Below, piece by piece: positions 56,133 to 64,000 of a DNA stretch of 64,000 bases. This DNA is from Nitrospirillum amazonense (lineage in GTDB: Bacteria; Pseudomonadota; Alphaproteobacteria; Azospirillales; Azospirillaceae). Below the pieces are notes generated by a model, which saw only the letters and a program-made list of their open reading frames with translations, had not been told where the DNA came from and ran no database searches. The stretch lies in NCBI RefSeq assembly GCF_007828035.1, contig NZ_VITV01000015.1, positions 1-64,000 of the forward strand, written 5' to 3'. How positions within the stretch are numbered: position 1 is the first letter of the stretch; each line of letters opens with the position of its first letter. A program made the position numbers and the translations under genes.

Positions 56133-58160
56133 ATGACCCGGTTCGCGCGCAGCTCGATTAGGGAACTGACCCTGCGCGGCATCATCCTGGGTGCCCTGAT
56201 CACCGTGGTGTTCACCGCCGCCAACGTCTACCTGGGCCTGAAGGTGGGCCTGACCTTCGCCTCCTCCATCCCGGCGGCGGTCATCTCCATGGCGGTGCTG
56301 CGCCTGGCCAAGGACAGCACCATCCAGGAAAACAACTTCGTGCAGACGCTGGCCTCATCCGCCGGCACCCTGTCGTCCGTCATCTTCGTGCTGCCCGGCC
56401 TGGTCATCGTCGGCTACTGGACCGGATTCCCCTTCTGGCAGTCCGCCGGCATCTGCGCCGTGGGCGGCATCCTGGGCGTCATGTACACCGTGCCCCTGCG
56501 CCGGGCCATGGTGGTGCAGGGCAACCTGCCCTACCCCGAGGGCGTGGCCGCAGCGGAAGTGCTGAAGGTCGGGTCCCCCGACACGGCCGGCGAGGCCGGC
56601 GCGGACGAGGCCGCCAAGGGTGCGGGCCTGCGCGACGTGATCGCCGGCACCCTCGTTTCCATCGGGTTCTTCCTGATGACGGCGATGCGCTTCTTCACCG
56701 AGCAGTTCCAGGGCTTCCTGCGCATCGGCAACGCCGTCACGGGCCTGGGCACCGGTCTGTCGATGGCCCTGCTGGGCGCCGGCTACCTGGTGGGCGCCAC
56801 CGTGGGCTTCGCCATGTTCGTGGGCGTGGCCATCGCCTGGTTCGGCGCCGTGCCCATCCTGACCTGGCTGCACCCGCCGGTCGACGGCATGGACCTGATC
56901 AAGTACGCCAACAGCGTCGTGTGGCGCCAGCAGGTCCGCCTGATCGGTGCCGGCGCCATCGCCGCCGCCGCCATCTGGACCCTGATCGTCCTGGCCAAGC
57001 CGATGACGGACGGCATCCGCGCCTCGCTGAACGCCATGAAGACCGTGCGCGCCGGCAACGCCCACTCCGTCCCCCGGGTGGAGCAGGACATCCCCTTCCA
57101 CTACGTCATGGCCATCGCCGCCGTGCTGCTGGTGCCGCTGGCGGGCCTGTTCATCTCCTTCATCCTGGGCACGCCGCTGTCCACCCACCTGGTGGTGCTG
57201 GTCTTGGCCGGCGTCGTCTTCGCCGCCGTCATGGGCTTCATCGTCGCCGCCGCTTCGGGCTACATGGCGGGCCTGATCGGCAGTTCCAACAGCCCCATTT
57301 CCAGCATCGGCATCCTGGCGGCCATCGCCTCGTCCCTGCTGCTGGTCTGCCTGCTGGGCAAGGACGGGGTGGCCGATCCGGTCATCCGCGGCGCCGCCGT
57401 GGCGCTGGCGCTGTTCACCACCTCGGTGGTGCTGACCATCGCCACCATCGCCAACGACAACCTGCAGGACCTGAAGACCGGCCAGCTGGTGGGTGCCACG
57501 CCCTGGCGCCAGCAGGTGGCCTTGGTGCTGGGCTGCATCGTCGGCGCCGCCGTCATCCCGCCGGTGCTGAACCTGCTGCAGCACGCCTACGGCTTCGCCG
57601 GAGCGCCGCTGGACCCGGGCATGGACCCGGCCAAGACCCTGGGCGCCCCGCAGGCGACGCTGATGGCCACCCTGGCCACCGGCATCCTCAGCGGCAAGCT
57701 GGACTGGTCCATGCTGGGCATCGGCGCCGTGGTCGGCATCTGCCTGGTGGTGGTGGACGAGGTGCTGAAGGCCACCACCCGCCGCTTCCGCCTGCCGCCG
57801 CTGGCCGTGGCCCTGGGCATCTACCTGCCCATGACCGTCACCGTGCCCGTCAGCCTGGGCGCCCTGCTGGCCTATATCGTCGACCGCGTGCTGGCCCAGC
57901 GGGCCAAGGCGGCCGGTGTACCCTTCGCGAAGTTCGCCGACGTGCCTCAGCGCCGCGCCATGCTGCTGGCCTCGGGCATGATCGTGGGTGAAAGCTTGTT
58001 CGGCGTGGCCCAGGCGGCCATCATCTCGCTGACCGGCAACCAGGAACCGCTGGCGGTCATGGGCGACGGCTTCGCTGGGGCGGCCGAATGGCTGGGCGGC
58101 GCCGTCTTCCTGGTGGCCTGCCTGTGGAGCGTCCGCTGGGTGCTGGCCGAACGGAAGTAA
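56133..58160 (+). CDS. OPT family oligopeptide transporter
   Basis: 675 residues from ATG 56133; no clear ribosome site, so the start is tentative (the frame is open to 56043). About 15-16 membrane helices. Family landmarks are ELTLRGIILGALITVVFTAANVYLGLKVG near the N-terminus, NNFVQTLASSAG, LPYPEGVAAAEVLKVG and the glycine-rich GLIGSSNSPISSIGI. OPT members are proton-coupled importers of small peptides or metal chelates at the inner membrane. It is a single gene followed by a strong terminator. Confidence 0.92.
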   Translation: MTRFARSSIRELTLRGIILGALITVVFTAANVYLGLKVGLTFASSIPAAVISMAVLRLAKDSTIQENNFVQTLASSAGTLSSVIFVLPGLVIVGYWTGFPFWQSAGICAVGGILGVMYTVPLRRAMVVQGNLPYPEGVAAAEVLKVGSPDTAGEAGADEAAKGAGLRDVIAGTLVSIGFFLMTAMRFFTEQFQGFLRIGNAVTGLGTGLSMALLGAGYLVGATVGFAMFVGVAIAWFGAVPILTWLHPPVDGMDLIKYANSVVWRQQVRLIGAGAIAAAAIWTLIVLAKPMTDGIRASLNAMKTVRAGNAHSVPRVEQDIPFHYVMAIAAVLLVPLAGLFISFILGTPLSTHLVVLVLAGVVFAAVMGFIVAAASGYMAGLIGSSNSPISSIGILAAIASSLLLVCLLGKDGVADPVIRGAAVALALFTTSVVLTIATIANDNLQDLKTGQLVGATPWRQQVALVLGCIVGAAVIPPVLNLLQHAYGFAGAPLDPGMDPAKTLGAPQATLMATLATGILSGKLDWSMLGIGAVVGICLVVVDEVLKATTRRFRLPPLAVALGIYLPMTVTVPVSLGALLAYIVDRVLAQRAKAAGVPFAKFADVPQRRAMLLASGMIVGESLFGVAQAAIISLTGNQEPLAVMGDGFAGAAEWLGGAVFLVACLWSVRWVLAERK

Positions 58161-58210
58161 CCGGCACCCAATATCAAGTGGGGCGAAAAGCCTCATCCCG
58201 AAAGGGTTAG

Positions 58211-58239
58211 AAAGGGGGTCCCATTGGGGCCCCCTTTTT
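58211..58239 (+). terminator. Terminator after the OPT transporter
   Basis: AAAGGGGGTCCC (58211-58222) and GGGGCCCCCTTT (58226-58237) form a 12-bp stem with one T-G pair and a 3-nt loop, followed by a T-run. Confidence 0.92.
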
Positions 58240-58334
58240 CTATCCATAGTTCCTACCGCTACTGGCGGACGCCGGGTTCGGACCGGAAATAGAGTAGCAT
58301 GGGGGTCGGATCGATTGATCAAGGAGGGCCGGGA

Positions 58335-59936
58335 ATGGTCGTCCCCACCCCAGTTGCGGCCGTTGGCGCCGCCCCGTCGCAGGAATGGATATTCCTGAAC
58401 CGCTTCGCTTACGGCCCCCGGCCCGGCGACGCCCAGGCCCTGAAGCAGCAGGGCATTTCCCACTGGCTGGATGAGCAGTTGCGCCTGGCCGCCGCCGGCA
58501 CCGGCCCGGGGCCGGAATGCCAGCAGAAGCTGGACAGCGCGGTCATGCGCATCAAGTACGACGCCGGCGAAGGATGGGCCGCGCTGGATGAGATGCGCCC
58601 GCTGCGCACCCTGGACCAGCCGGTGGACGCGCTGTGGTCGCTGAACCAGCCGGATCGCAAGCTGCCTTATCAGGAACGGGTGCGTCCGCGTCTGGATTTG
58701 GCGGCGGCCACCGTCATCCGCGCCGTCTACGACCCGGCCCAGCTGCGTCAGGTCATGACGCTGTTCTGGCATGACCATTTCTCCGTCAACGCGGCCGATA
58801 GCTACACAGCCCCGGCGCTGCCCGCCTACGACGCGGCCCTCCGCGCCCACGCCCTGGGCAATTTCCGCGATCTGCTTGAGGCGGTGGCGACCAGCCCCGC
58901 CATGCTGATCTACCTGAACAACCGGTCCTCGCGCGGCGGGGCGGCCAACGAGAACTACGCCCGCGAGCTGTTCGAGCTGCATACCTTGGGGCGCGACGCC
59001 TACCTGAACACCCAGTATGACCGCTGGCGCGATGTGCCCGGCGCGCTGAAGGGCGCGCCGGAAGGCTATATCGACCAGGACGTCTATGAGGCCAGCCGCG
59101 CCTTCACCGGGTGGAGCATCCAGAGCGGCCAGGATCTGGGCGGCTACAAGGCGCCCAACGACGGTCGCTTCACCTACATCGAATCCTGGCACGACAATTA
59201 CCAGAAGCGTGTGCTGGCAGCGGAATTCGACAGCTACCAGCCGCCGCAGAACGACGGGCACAAGGTGCTGGATCTGGTGGCCAACCATCCCGCCACCGCC
59301 CAGTTCATCTGCACTAAGATGGTGCGGTCCCTGCTGGGCGGGGAACCGTCGCCGGAGCTGGTCAGGGCCGCCGCCGCGACCTGGCTGGACAACCGCCAGC
59401 GCCCCGACCAGATCGCTCGGGTGGTGCGGCTGATCGCCCTGTCGCCCCAGGCCACGGCCAATTGGGGCGCCCGGCCCAAGCGGCCGCTGGAGCTGGTGGC
59501 CAGCTTCGCGCGCGCCACCGGCATCCCCGTCACCGCCAGCGAGCCGCTGGTGGGCACCATGGATAGCGCCGGGCAGAAGCTGTACGCCTGGCCCAGCCCC
59601 GACGGGCATCCCGTGGCGGACGATTATTGGCTGGGCGCGCAGAACATGCGGGCGCGCTGGAACCTGGCGCTGGGCCTGGCGGAGGGGTGGTGGATGCCCC
59701 CCGGCCTGTCCGCCACGGCCCAGATGGGGCCGGCCGCCGCCCACAGCGGCCAGGCGGTGGCCTTCTGGTCCGACCGTTTGCTGGGCAGCCCCACGGCCAT
59801 CGATGCCGCAGCACTGCTGGGCGGCCTGTCCCTGACCGCCGACGCGCCGCCCATGGTGGACAATAAAACCGGCGAATTCGCCAACCGCCGCCTGGCCGCC
59901 TATGTGGCCATGAGCCCCGCGTTCCAGCTGCGCTGA
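58335..59936 (+). CDS. DUF1800 family protein
   Basis: 533 residues, ATG 58335 with AGGAGGG 7 nt upstream. Family blocks: FLNRFAYGPRPGDAQAL at the N-terminus, MTLFWHDHFSVN, MLIYLNNRSSRGGAANENYARELFELHTLG, VYEASRAFTGW and the C-terminal PLELVASFARATG with NMRARWNLALGLAEGW. DUF1800 proteins are of unknown function and almost always precede a DUF1501 gene, as here (19 nt gap). No signal peptide is visible with this start; export with its Tat-carrying partner is conceivable but unproven. Confidence 0.93.
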   Translation: MVVPTPVAAVGAAPSQEWIFLNRFAYGPRPGDAQALKQQGISHWLDEQLRLAAAGTGPGPECQQKLDSAVMRIKYDAGEGWAALDEMRPLRTLDQPVDALWSLNQPDRKLPYQERVRPRLDLAAATVIRAVYDPAQLRQVMTLFWHDHFSVNAADSYTAPALPAYDAALRAHALGNFRDLLEAVATSPAMLIYLNNRSSRGGAANENYARELFELHTLGRDAYLNTQYDRWRDVPGALKGAPEGYIDQDVYEASRAFTGWSIQSGQDLGGYKAPNDGRFTYIESWHDNYQKRVLAAEFDSYQPPQNDGHKVLDLVANHPATAQFICTKMVRSLLGGEPSPELVRAAAATWLDNRQRPDQIARVVRLIALSPQATANWGARPKRPLELVASFARATGIPVTASEPLVGTMDSAGQKLYAWPSPDGHPVADDYWLGAQNMRARWNLALGLAEGWWMPPGLSATAQMGPAAAHSGQAVAFWSDRLLGSPTAIDAAALLGGLSLTADAPPMVDNKTGEFANRRLAAYVAMSPAFQLR

Positions 59937-59955
59937 GCGGGAGGAGGAGACCATC

Positions 59956-61266
59956 ATGGCGTTCAATCGACGCGAGATATTGAAGACCCTGGCCGCCGCC
60001 GGCGCCCTCACCACCGTGCCCGGCCTGGGGCAGTTGGCCTTCGCCGCGCCCGGTGGCGCAACCAACGGCGCGCAAGGCGCGAACGGCAAAATCCTGGTCG
60101 TGCTGTTCTTCCGCGGCGGCATGGACGTGCTGAATTTCATCGGCCCGGCCAATGACGCGGTCTACATCGACGCGCGGCCGGCCGACCTGCGGCTGCTGGA
60201 CAGCGGCGACAAGGCCGGCATCGCGATGGACAGCGACCTGGCGCAGGGTGTGGATTTCCGTCTGCATCCCGAAGCCGCCGCTCTGCATGAAATCTACCGC
60301 CAGGGCGACCTGGCCATCGTCCACGCCACCGGCCTGTCCAACGCCACCCGCAGCCATTTCGAGGCGCAGGAACTGATGGAGCGCGGCCTGGCGGAGGAGC
60401 CCAAGGGCAACGGCGTCCTGGGCACGGAGGGTGGCTGGGTCGCCCGCCTGCTGCGCCAGATGGGAAGCAATGGCGAGCTGGTGGCGGTCAGCACCGCCGG
60501 CGGCGTGCCCAAGCTGCTGCAAGGCTATCCCGAAGCCCTGTCCATTCCCGACCTGCGCGGCGGCTTCGGCCTGCCCGGGGGGCCAAGCACCCAGGCGGTG
60601 CTGGAGCGGTTATACCCGGCCGGCGGCCAAGCGGCGTCCTTCAATCCCAATGTCGCGCGCGGTGGCCGGGTGGCGCTGGACGCCGCCCTGCGCCTGAACG
60701 CCGCCCTACCCAAGGGGCCGGATGGCAAGGTCCTGGCCTACCAGCCGGAGCATGGCGGCGCCTTCGACGGCGACGTCGGCCGCTCGCTGGAGACGGTGGC
60801 CCGCCTGATCCGCATGGACGCCGGCCTGAAGGTCGCCTGCGTCGACATGGGCGGCTGGGACACGCATGAGGGCCAGGCCGGCCGATTCAAGAGCCTGGTC
60901 CATCAGCTGTCGGGCTCGCTGAGCACCTTCTGGAATGACCTGTCGGCCTATCACGACCGCATCACCCTGGTGACGGTCAGCGAGTTCGGCCGCCGCCTGC
61001 GGGCCAACCGCAGCGGCGGCACCGACCACGGCCATGGTTCGCTGATGATGGTGCTGGGCGGGGGCGTGGCGGGCGGCCGCCTGCTGGGCCGCTGGCCGGG
61101 CTTGCAGCCGCAGGACTTGGACGAGCGCGTGGACCTGGCCGTCACCACCGACTATCGCGACGTGCTGGCCAGCGTGCTGAAGCATCGCATGGGCGTTGGC
61201 CAGGTGGACGCCGTCTTCCCCGGCTTCCACCCGGGCAGCGGCGATCCGGCCCTGTTCCGGGCGTAG
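59956..61266 (+). CDS. DUF1501 family protein with Tat leader
   Basis: 436 residues; GGAGGAG precedes the ATG. The N-terminus is a twin-arginine signal (FNRREILKTLAAAGALTTVPG, then AFAAPGG). The body is the sulfatase/phosphatase-like DUF1501 fold: VLFFRGGMDVLNF, HATGLSNATRSHFEAQELMERG, CVDMGGWDTHEGQ, TVSEFGRRLRANRSGGTDHGHGSLMMVLGG. The GGTDHG histidine region suggests a metal site. Exported folded to the periplasm. It pairs with the DUF1800 gene upstream in one operon; substrate unknown. Confidence 0.93.
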   Translation: MAFNRREILKTLAAAGALTTVPGLGQLAFAAPGGATNGAQGANGKILVVLFFRGGMDVLNFIGPANDAVYIDARPADLRLLDSGDKAGIAMDSDLAQGVDFRLHPEAAALHEIYRQGDLAIVHATGLSNATRSHFEAQELMERGLAEEPKGNGVLGTEGGWVARLLRQMGSNGELVAVSTAGGVPKLLQGYPEALSIPDLRGGFGLPGGPSTQAVLERLYPAGGQAASFNPNVARGGRVALDAALRLNAALPKGPDGKVLAYQPEHGGAFDGDVGRSLETVARLIRMDAGLKVACVDMGGWDTHEGQAGRFKSLVHQLSGSLSTFWNDLSAYHDRITLVTVSEFGRRLRANRSGGTDHGHGSLMMVLGGGVAGGRLLGRWPGLQPQDLDERVDLAVTTDYRDVLASVLKHRMGVGQVDAVFPGFHPGSGDPALFRA

Positions 61267-61321
61267 TTCGGGCCTACAGCGGCGTGGGCACCTTCTCACG
61301 CCGCTGGTACCCGGATTTCCA

Positions 61322-62806
61322 TTACCGCGCCAGCACGTGCGCGGCCCGCTTGGTGGTGGTGACAGCCTCGCCAACGTGGCCGATGGCTGCGGCGATGCCG
61401 CCGAGGTTGTTGGTGACCGTCTCCACCGCCACCGCCGTGCGCTGCATGTTGGAGGACATGTCACGGGTCACGGCACTCTGCTCCTCCACAGCGCTGGCGG
61501 TGGAGGTCACATATTCCCGCACCGTGCCGATGGATTGGCGGATGGTGCTCAAGGCACCCACGACTTCACCGGAAACGGCCTGCATCCCCTCGATCTCATC
61601 GGAGATCTGCTGGGTGGCATTGGCGGACTGGGTGGCCAAGTTCTTCACTTCCGTCGCCACCACGGCAAAGCCCTTGCCGGCGTCGCCAGCTCGCGCGGCC
61701 TCGATGGTCGCGTTCAGGGCCAGCAGGTTGATCTGTCCGGCGATACCGCGGATGACCTCAACCACCCCTTCCATGGAGCGCGCCACTTCAGCCAACCGCT
61801 GGGTGGAGGCATCGGCCTTATCGGCCAAGTTGGCGGCGCTCTCGGCCGCCGTCCGCGATTGCGCCATGCTCTGCGAAATCTCGCGGATGGACGCCGCCAG
61901 TTCCTCGGCGCTGGACGCCATCATCTGAACGGCGCCAGAGGTTTCGCCAGCGGCGGTCAGGGCGTCACCCGACTGCCGCGTGGTCTGGTCCATGGCGTGG
62001 TCGATCTCCCCGAAGTTCTTGTCGATCAAGACCTTCAGGTCGGCCAGCATCTGCACCTGGCGGGTGATGTCGGTGGCGTACTTCACCACCTTGAACGGCC
62101 GGCCGTTCAGATCGAAGATGGGGTTGTACGACGCCTCGATCCAGACCTCGCGCCCGCCCTTGCCCAGGCGGCGGAACTGGGCCGCCTTGTATTCACCCCG
62201 GCGCAGCGCATCCCAGAAAGCGCGGTAATCGGCGCTGTCGCGGTAGGCGGTGTCCACGAACATGGCGTGCGGCTTGCCCTGCACCTCGGCCAGCGTATAG
62301 CCCAAGGTGCCCAGGAAACCGTCGTTGGCGGTCAGCACGGTGCCGTCCATGGTGAATTCGATCACCGCCTGCGACTTGCGAATGGCGTCCATCTGGCCCC
62401 GCAGGTCGGCGTATTCCATCTTTTGCGCCGTGACGTCGGTCGCGTACTTCACCACCTTCAGCGGCCGGCCCTTGGTGTCGAGAATGGGGTTGTAGGAGGC
62501 CTCGATCCAGACCTCCTTGCCACCCTTGCCGATGCGCTTGAACTGCGCCGCCTGGTATTCCCCGCGCCGCAGCGCCTCCCAAAAAGTCTTATAGGCGGCG
62601 CCGTTCCGCTCCGCCTCTTCCACGAACATGCCGTGGGATTTTCCCTGGATCTCCGCCAGGGTATAGCCCATGGCCTTCAGGAAGTTCCTGTTAGCGATCA
62701 GCACAGTGCCATCCATGGCGAACTCGATCACCGCCTGGGACCGGTCCAGGGCCGTCAGGGTGGCCGCCATCACGCGGAACTGCTTAAGGAAACCCGCCAA
62801 CATCAT
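61322..62806 (-). CDS. Soluble chemoreceptor with two PAS domains (BdlA-like)
   Basis: 494 residues, GGAG 7 nt before the start, no membrane helix. Two PAS domains lie in tandem (about 20-125 and 140-247), each with GYTLAE.QGK, FW.ALRRGEY.AAQF and [12 protein letters not shown], so similar that one arose by duplication. The methyl-accepting signalling region follows, with the conserved tip [30 protein letters not shown]. The PAS-PAS-MCP layout without membrane anchor is that of Pseudomonas BdlA, which links chemotaxis-type signalling to biofilm dispersal and c-di-GMP. No che genes are adjacent. Ligand (heme, FAD or none) cannot be told. Confidence 0.93.
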   Translation of the reverse strand: MMLAGFLKQFRVMAATLTALDRSQAVIEFAMDGTVLIANRNFLKAMGYTLAEIQGKSHGMFVEEAERNGAAYKTFWEALRRGEYQAAQFKRIGKGGKEVWIEASYNPILDTKGRPLKVVKYATDVTAQKMEYADLRGQMDAIRKSQAVIEFTMDGTVLTANDGFLGTLGYTLAEVQGKPHAMFVDTAYRDSADYRAFWDALRRGEYKAAQFRRLGKGGREVWIEASYNPIFDLNGRPFKVVKYATDITRQVQMLADLKVLIDKNFGEIDHAMDQTTRQSGDALTAAGETSGAVQMMASSAEELAASIREISQSMAQSRTAAESAANLADKADASTQRLAEVARSMEGVVEVIRGIAGQINLLALNATIEAARAGDAGKGFAVVATEVKNLATQSANATQQISDEIEGMQAVSGEVVGALSTIRQSIGTVREYVTSTASAVEEQSAVTRDMSSNMQRTAVAVETVTNNLGGIAAAIGHVGEAVTTTKRAAHVLAR

Positions 62807-63006
62807 TTCAACACTCCAAAAAAAGATCCAAGATTCCAGATCGGCCGCAATGGCGGATTCGCAATATTCCGAAAAGGCGCGGTTGCCGGAGCCAATGCCT
62901 GGAATGCGTCGAGGATTGGATATTTCATGAAGTATGACAAAAACCTTGCCGGCTTATTAATGTTCGCACACCGTTAACATCACCAACGGGATATATACGC
63001 GAAAGG

Positions 63007-63636
63007 TTAGGTGGACACCCAAGCCTTGGGCGACGCGGCGGAGGGTAGGTTCAGGCACAGGACCAGCCGTGCCTGGCCGGTGCCGGCGATGGGGGGAGAG
63101 CGGTGAACGACGCCCTCGCCACATGTTTCGCCACTGCCCTTGAACAGCGCCACGGCATGGCGTGGCATCTCATACAACGGCCCCCGGTATCGCCGCTGCT
63201 CCGCCAGCGCGCGGGCGGCATCGATGGGTGCCACCACCTGGGTGCCCGGGCCCCGATAGGTGGTGATCAGGCGCAGCCGCACATGGTCGCGGTGGAATTT
63301 CCAACAGGCGTCGCCCTCCACCACTTCCAGCCGCAGGTCCACCCACTCCCCGCCCGCCACGTCCAGGAAGCGGCGGCTGAGATCCACGATGTCGGCGGCC
63401 AGCCCCAACGGCGCACCGGTCCCGTCCAGCAGTGGCGCCAGGGCGGTATCCACGTCACCGAGGCGTGCCAGGAAACGGCCTCGGGGCAGGCGGCCCGCCG
63501 GCAGGGCGTCCAGCCAAGGGTCCAGCGCCGCGCCGGGGAACCGGTCCCGCCGCCACAGCGCCAATCCCACCGCCGGATCCGAGACACGGCCCAGCACGGC
63601 GGGGTTGGCATCTTCGACAATGCCGGCGCCGGTCAT
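63007..63636 (-). CDS. DUF1826 family protein, zinc-regulated
   Basis: 209 residues; the start at 63636 overlaps the stop of the upstream gene (ATGA). Family landmarks: LALWRRD, the middle FLDVAGGEWVDLRLEVVEGDACWKFH, HVRLRLITTYRGPGTQ, and the end HRSPPIAGTGQARLVLCLN with conserved His and Arg residues that could bind a metal as in 2-oxoglutarate-oxygenase-like folds (speculation). DUF1826 genes are known companions of zinc-responsive COG0523 loci. The Zur-type box upstream of the operon fits. Confidence 0.88.
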   Translation of the reverse strand: MTGAGIVEDANPAVLGRVSDPAVGLALWRRDRFPGAALDPWLDALPAGRLPRGRFLARLGDVDTALAPLLDGTGAPLGLAADIVDLSRRFLDVAGGEWVDLRLEVVEGDACWKFHRDHVRLRLITTYRGPGTQVVAPIDAARALAEQRRYRGPLYEMPRHAVALFKGSGETCGEGVVHRSPPIAGTGQARLVLCLNLPSAASPKAWVST

Positions 63637-63908
63637 TGCCGCGTCCGCCCGGCCACCAGGTCGTCCCCCGCCACATCGCCGCCGACATGGGCCGCCAGGG
63701 TGGCCAGCACATCGGCCACCCCTTCCGCCCCATAGACGGCGATCAGCCGGGGCAGCAGTTCCACCAGGCCGGCGGCCAAGGCGCTGTGCGCCGGGATGCC
63801 CGCCGCCTCGCATCGCGATAGCGCGCCCTGGAAGGTAAGTAGGGCTTCGGCGAAGCGGGGCGGCACCACGCCGGGGGGCAGTCCAAGGGCGGCGGTGAGG
63901 GTGGACAT
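63633..63908 (-). CDS. Small hypothetical protein, first gene of the Zur-boxed operon
   Basis: 91 residues, helical, Ala/Leu-rich: RFAEALLTFQGALSRCEAAG, LAAGLVELLPRLIAVYGAEGVADVLATLAAHV. The Cys and the His in ALSRCEAAGIPAHS are the only obvious metal-binding candidates. It is translationally coupled to the DUF1826 gene by the ATGA overlap and lies 35 nt after the Zur-type box. I recognise no family; a role under zinc starvation is inferred from context only. Confidence 0.75.
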   Translation of the reverse strand: MSTLTAALGLPPGVVPPRFAEALLTFQGALSRCEAAGIPAHSALAAGLVELLPRLIAVYGAEGVADVLATLAAHVGGDVAGDDLVAGRTRQ

Positions 63909-63942
63909 CGGGCTCGGGCTCCGGCATTGGAAGGGATATTTA

Positions 63943-63970
63943 GAAATGTAACGTTATAACATTACATTTC
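63943..63970. promoter_or_regulatory. Zur-type palindrome
   Basis: GAAATGTAACGTTA (63943-63956) and TAACATTACATTTC (63957-63970) are reverse complements except at one base pair position in each arm (the C/A pair at 63952 and 63961). The core GTTATAAC with flanking ATG/CAT matches the Zur site type of alphaproteobacteria. It lies 35 nt from the 91-residue gene and about 10 nt from a possible divergent start. Confidence 0.8.
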
Positions 63971-63979
63971 AAAGGAAGA

Positions 63980-64000
63980 ATGCCGTCGCCCCTTGGCCGT
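63980..64000 (+). CDS. Possible start of a divergent gene cut by the window edge
   Basis: ATG at 63980 follows AAGGA and is open to the window end (seven codons, MPSPLGR). Divergent from the DUF1826 operon across the Zur-type box, a place where a zinc GTPase (COG0523) or zinc importer gene is often found. Too short to confirm. Confidence 0.3.

Noticed and set aside
56355-60152. Very long minus-strand frame opposite the OPT and DUF1800 genes
   Set aside because: Crosses a real terminator and two recognisable genes; product is low complexity.

Overview
The window is a GC-rich stretch of chromosome from an alphaproteobacterium, most likely of the Rhodospirillales (Azospirillum/Nitrospirillum type). 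Support for this is a perfect iron-control element of the Irr type beside dps, an alphaproteobacterial-type Zur palindrome, the order uvrC-pgsA-moaD-moaE, a double-domain cold shock protein, and families common in this group (DUF2239, DUF1345, DUF1826, EF-G2). The species placement is inference. I see no rRNA, tRNA, CRISPR array, insertion sequence or prophage. Genes are dense, and many junctions carry clear hairpin terminators.

Layout. 1-732 has no recognisable gene. 733-2937 (minus) holds msrP and two paralogous membrane-anchored coiled-coil proteins. Divergent to it are an EF-G-like GTPase and an Mpo1-like membrane protein (3315-5925). dps (minus) has an Irr-type box at 6525-6541. A plus-strand operon follows: cupredoxin, membrane GGDEF/EAL protein, outer-membrane barrel candidate (6723-11134). 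Then come DUF2239, uvrB preceded by a NERD-like membrane protein (minus), an aspartate aminotransferase, a CAP-like secreted protein, and uvrC-pgsA-moaD-moaE (17436-20856). An orphan histidine kinase and a DUF1329 protein follow.

24215-30129 (minus) is a fatty-acid or branched-acid oxidation operon: MerR regulator, thiolase, hydroxyacyl-CoA dehydrogenase/enoyl-CoA hydratase and acyl-CoA dehydrogenase, with a perfect 24-bp palindrome in front of the regulator. A TPR-methyltransferase fusion, a ribokinase, an acyl-CoA ligase, a double cold-shock protein, a very large alpha-2-macroglobulin, a DUF1345 protein and an RND efflux pair fill 30530-46793. 47419-51351 is one large Pls/PosA-type synthetase (adenylation, carrier, membrane and hexapeptide domains), a candidate maker of a homopoly-amino acid. 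The right end holds beta-carbonic anhydrase, DUF445, a TPR lipoprotein-like periplasmic protein, an OPT transporter, a DUF1800/DUF1501 pair, a soluble two-PAS chemoreceptor and a Zur-boxed DUF1826 operon.

The most unusual non-coding signal is a roughly 90-100 nt dispersed repeat present four times (30286-30378 reversed, 30426-30526, 33348-33443, 55792-55879). Its hairpins keep pairing while their bases change, so the structure appears conserved rather than the sequence alone.
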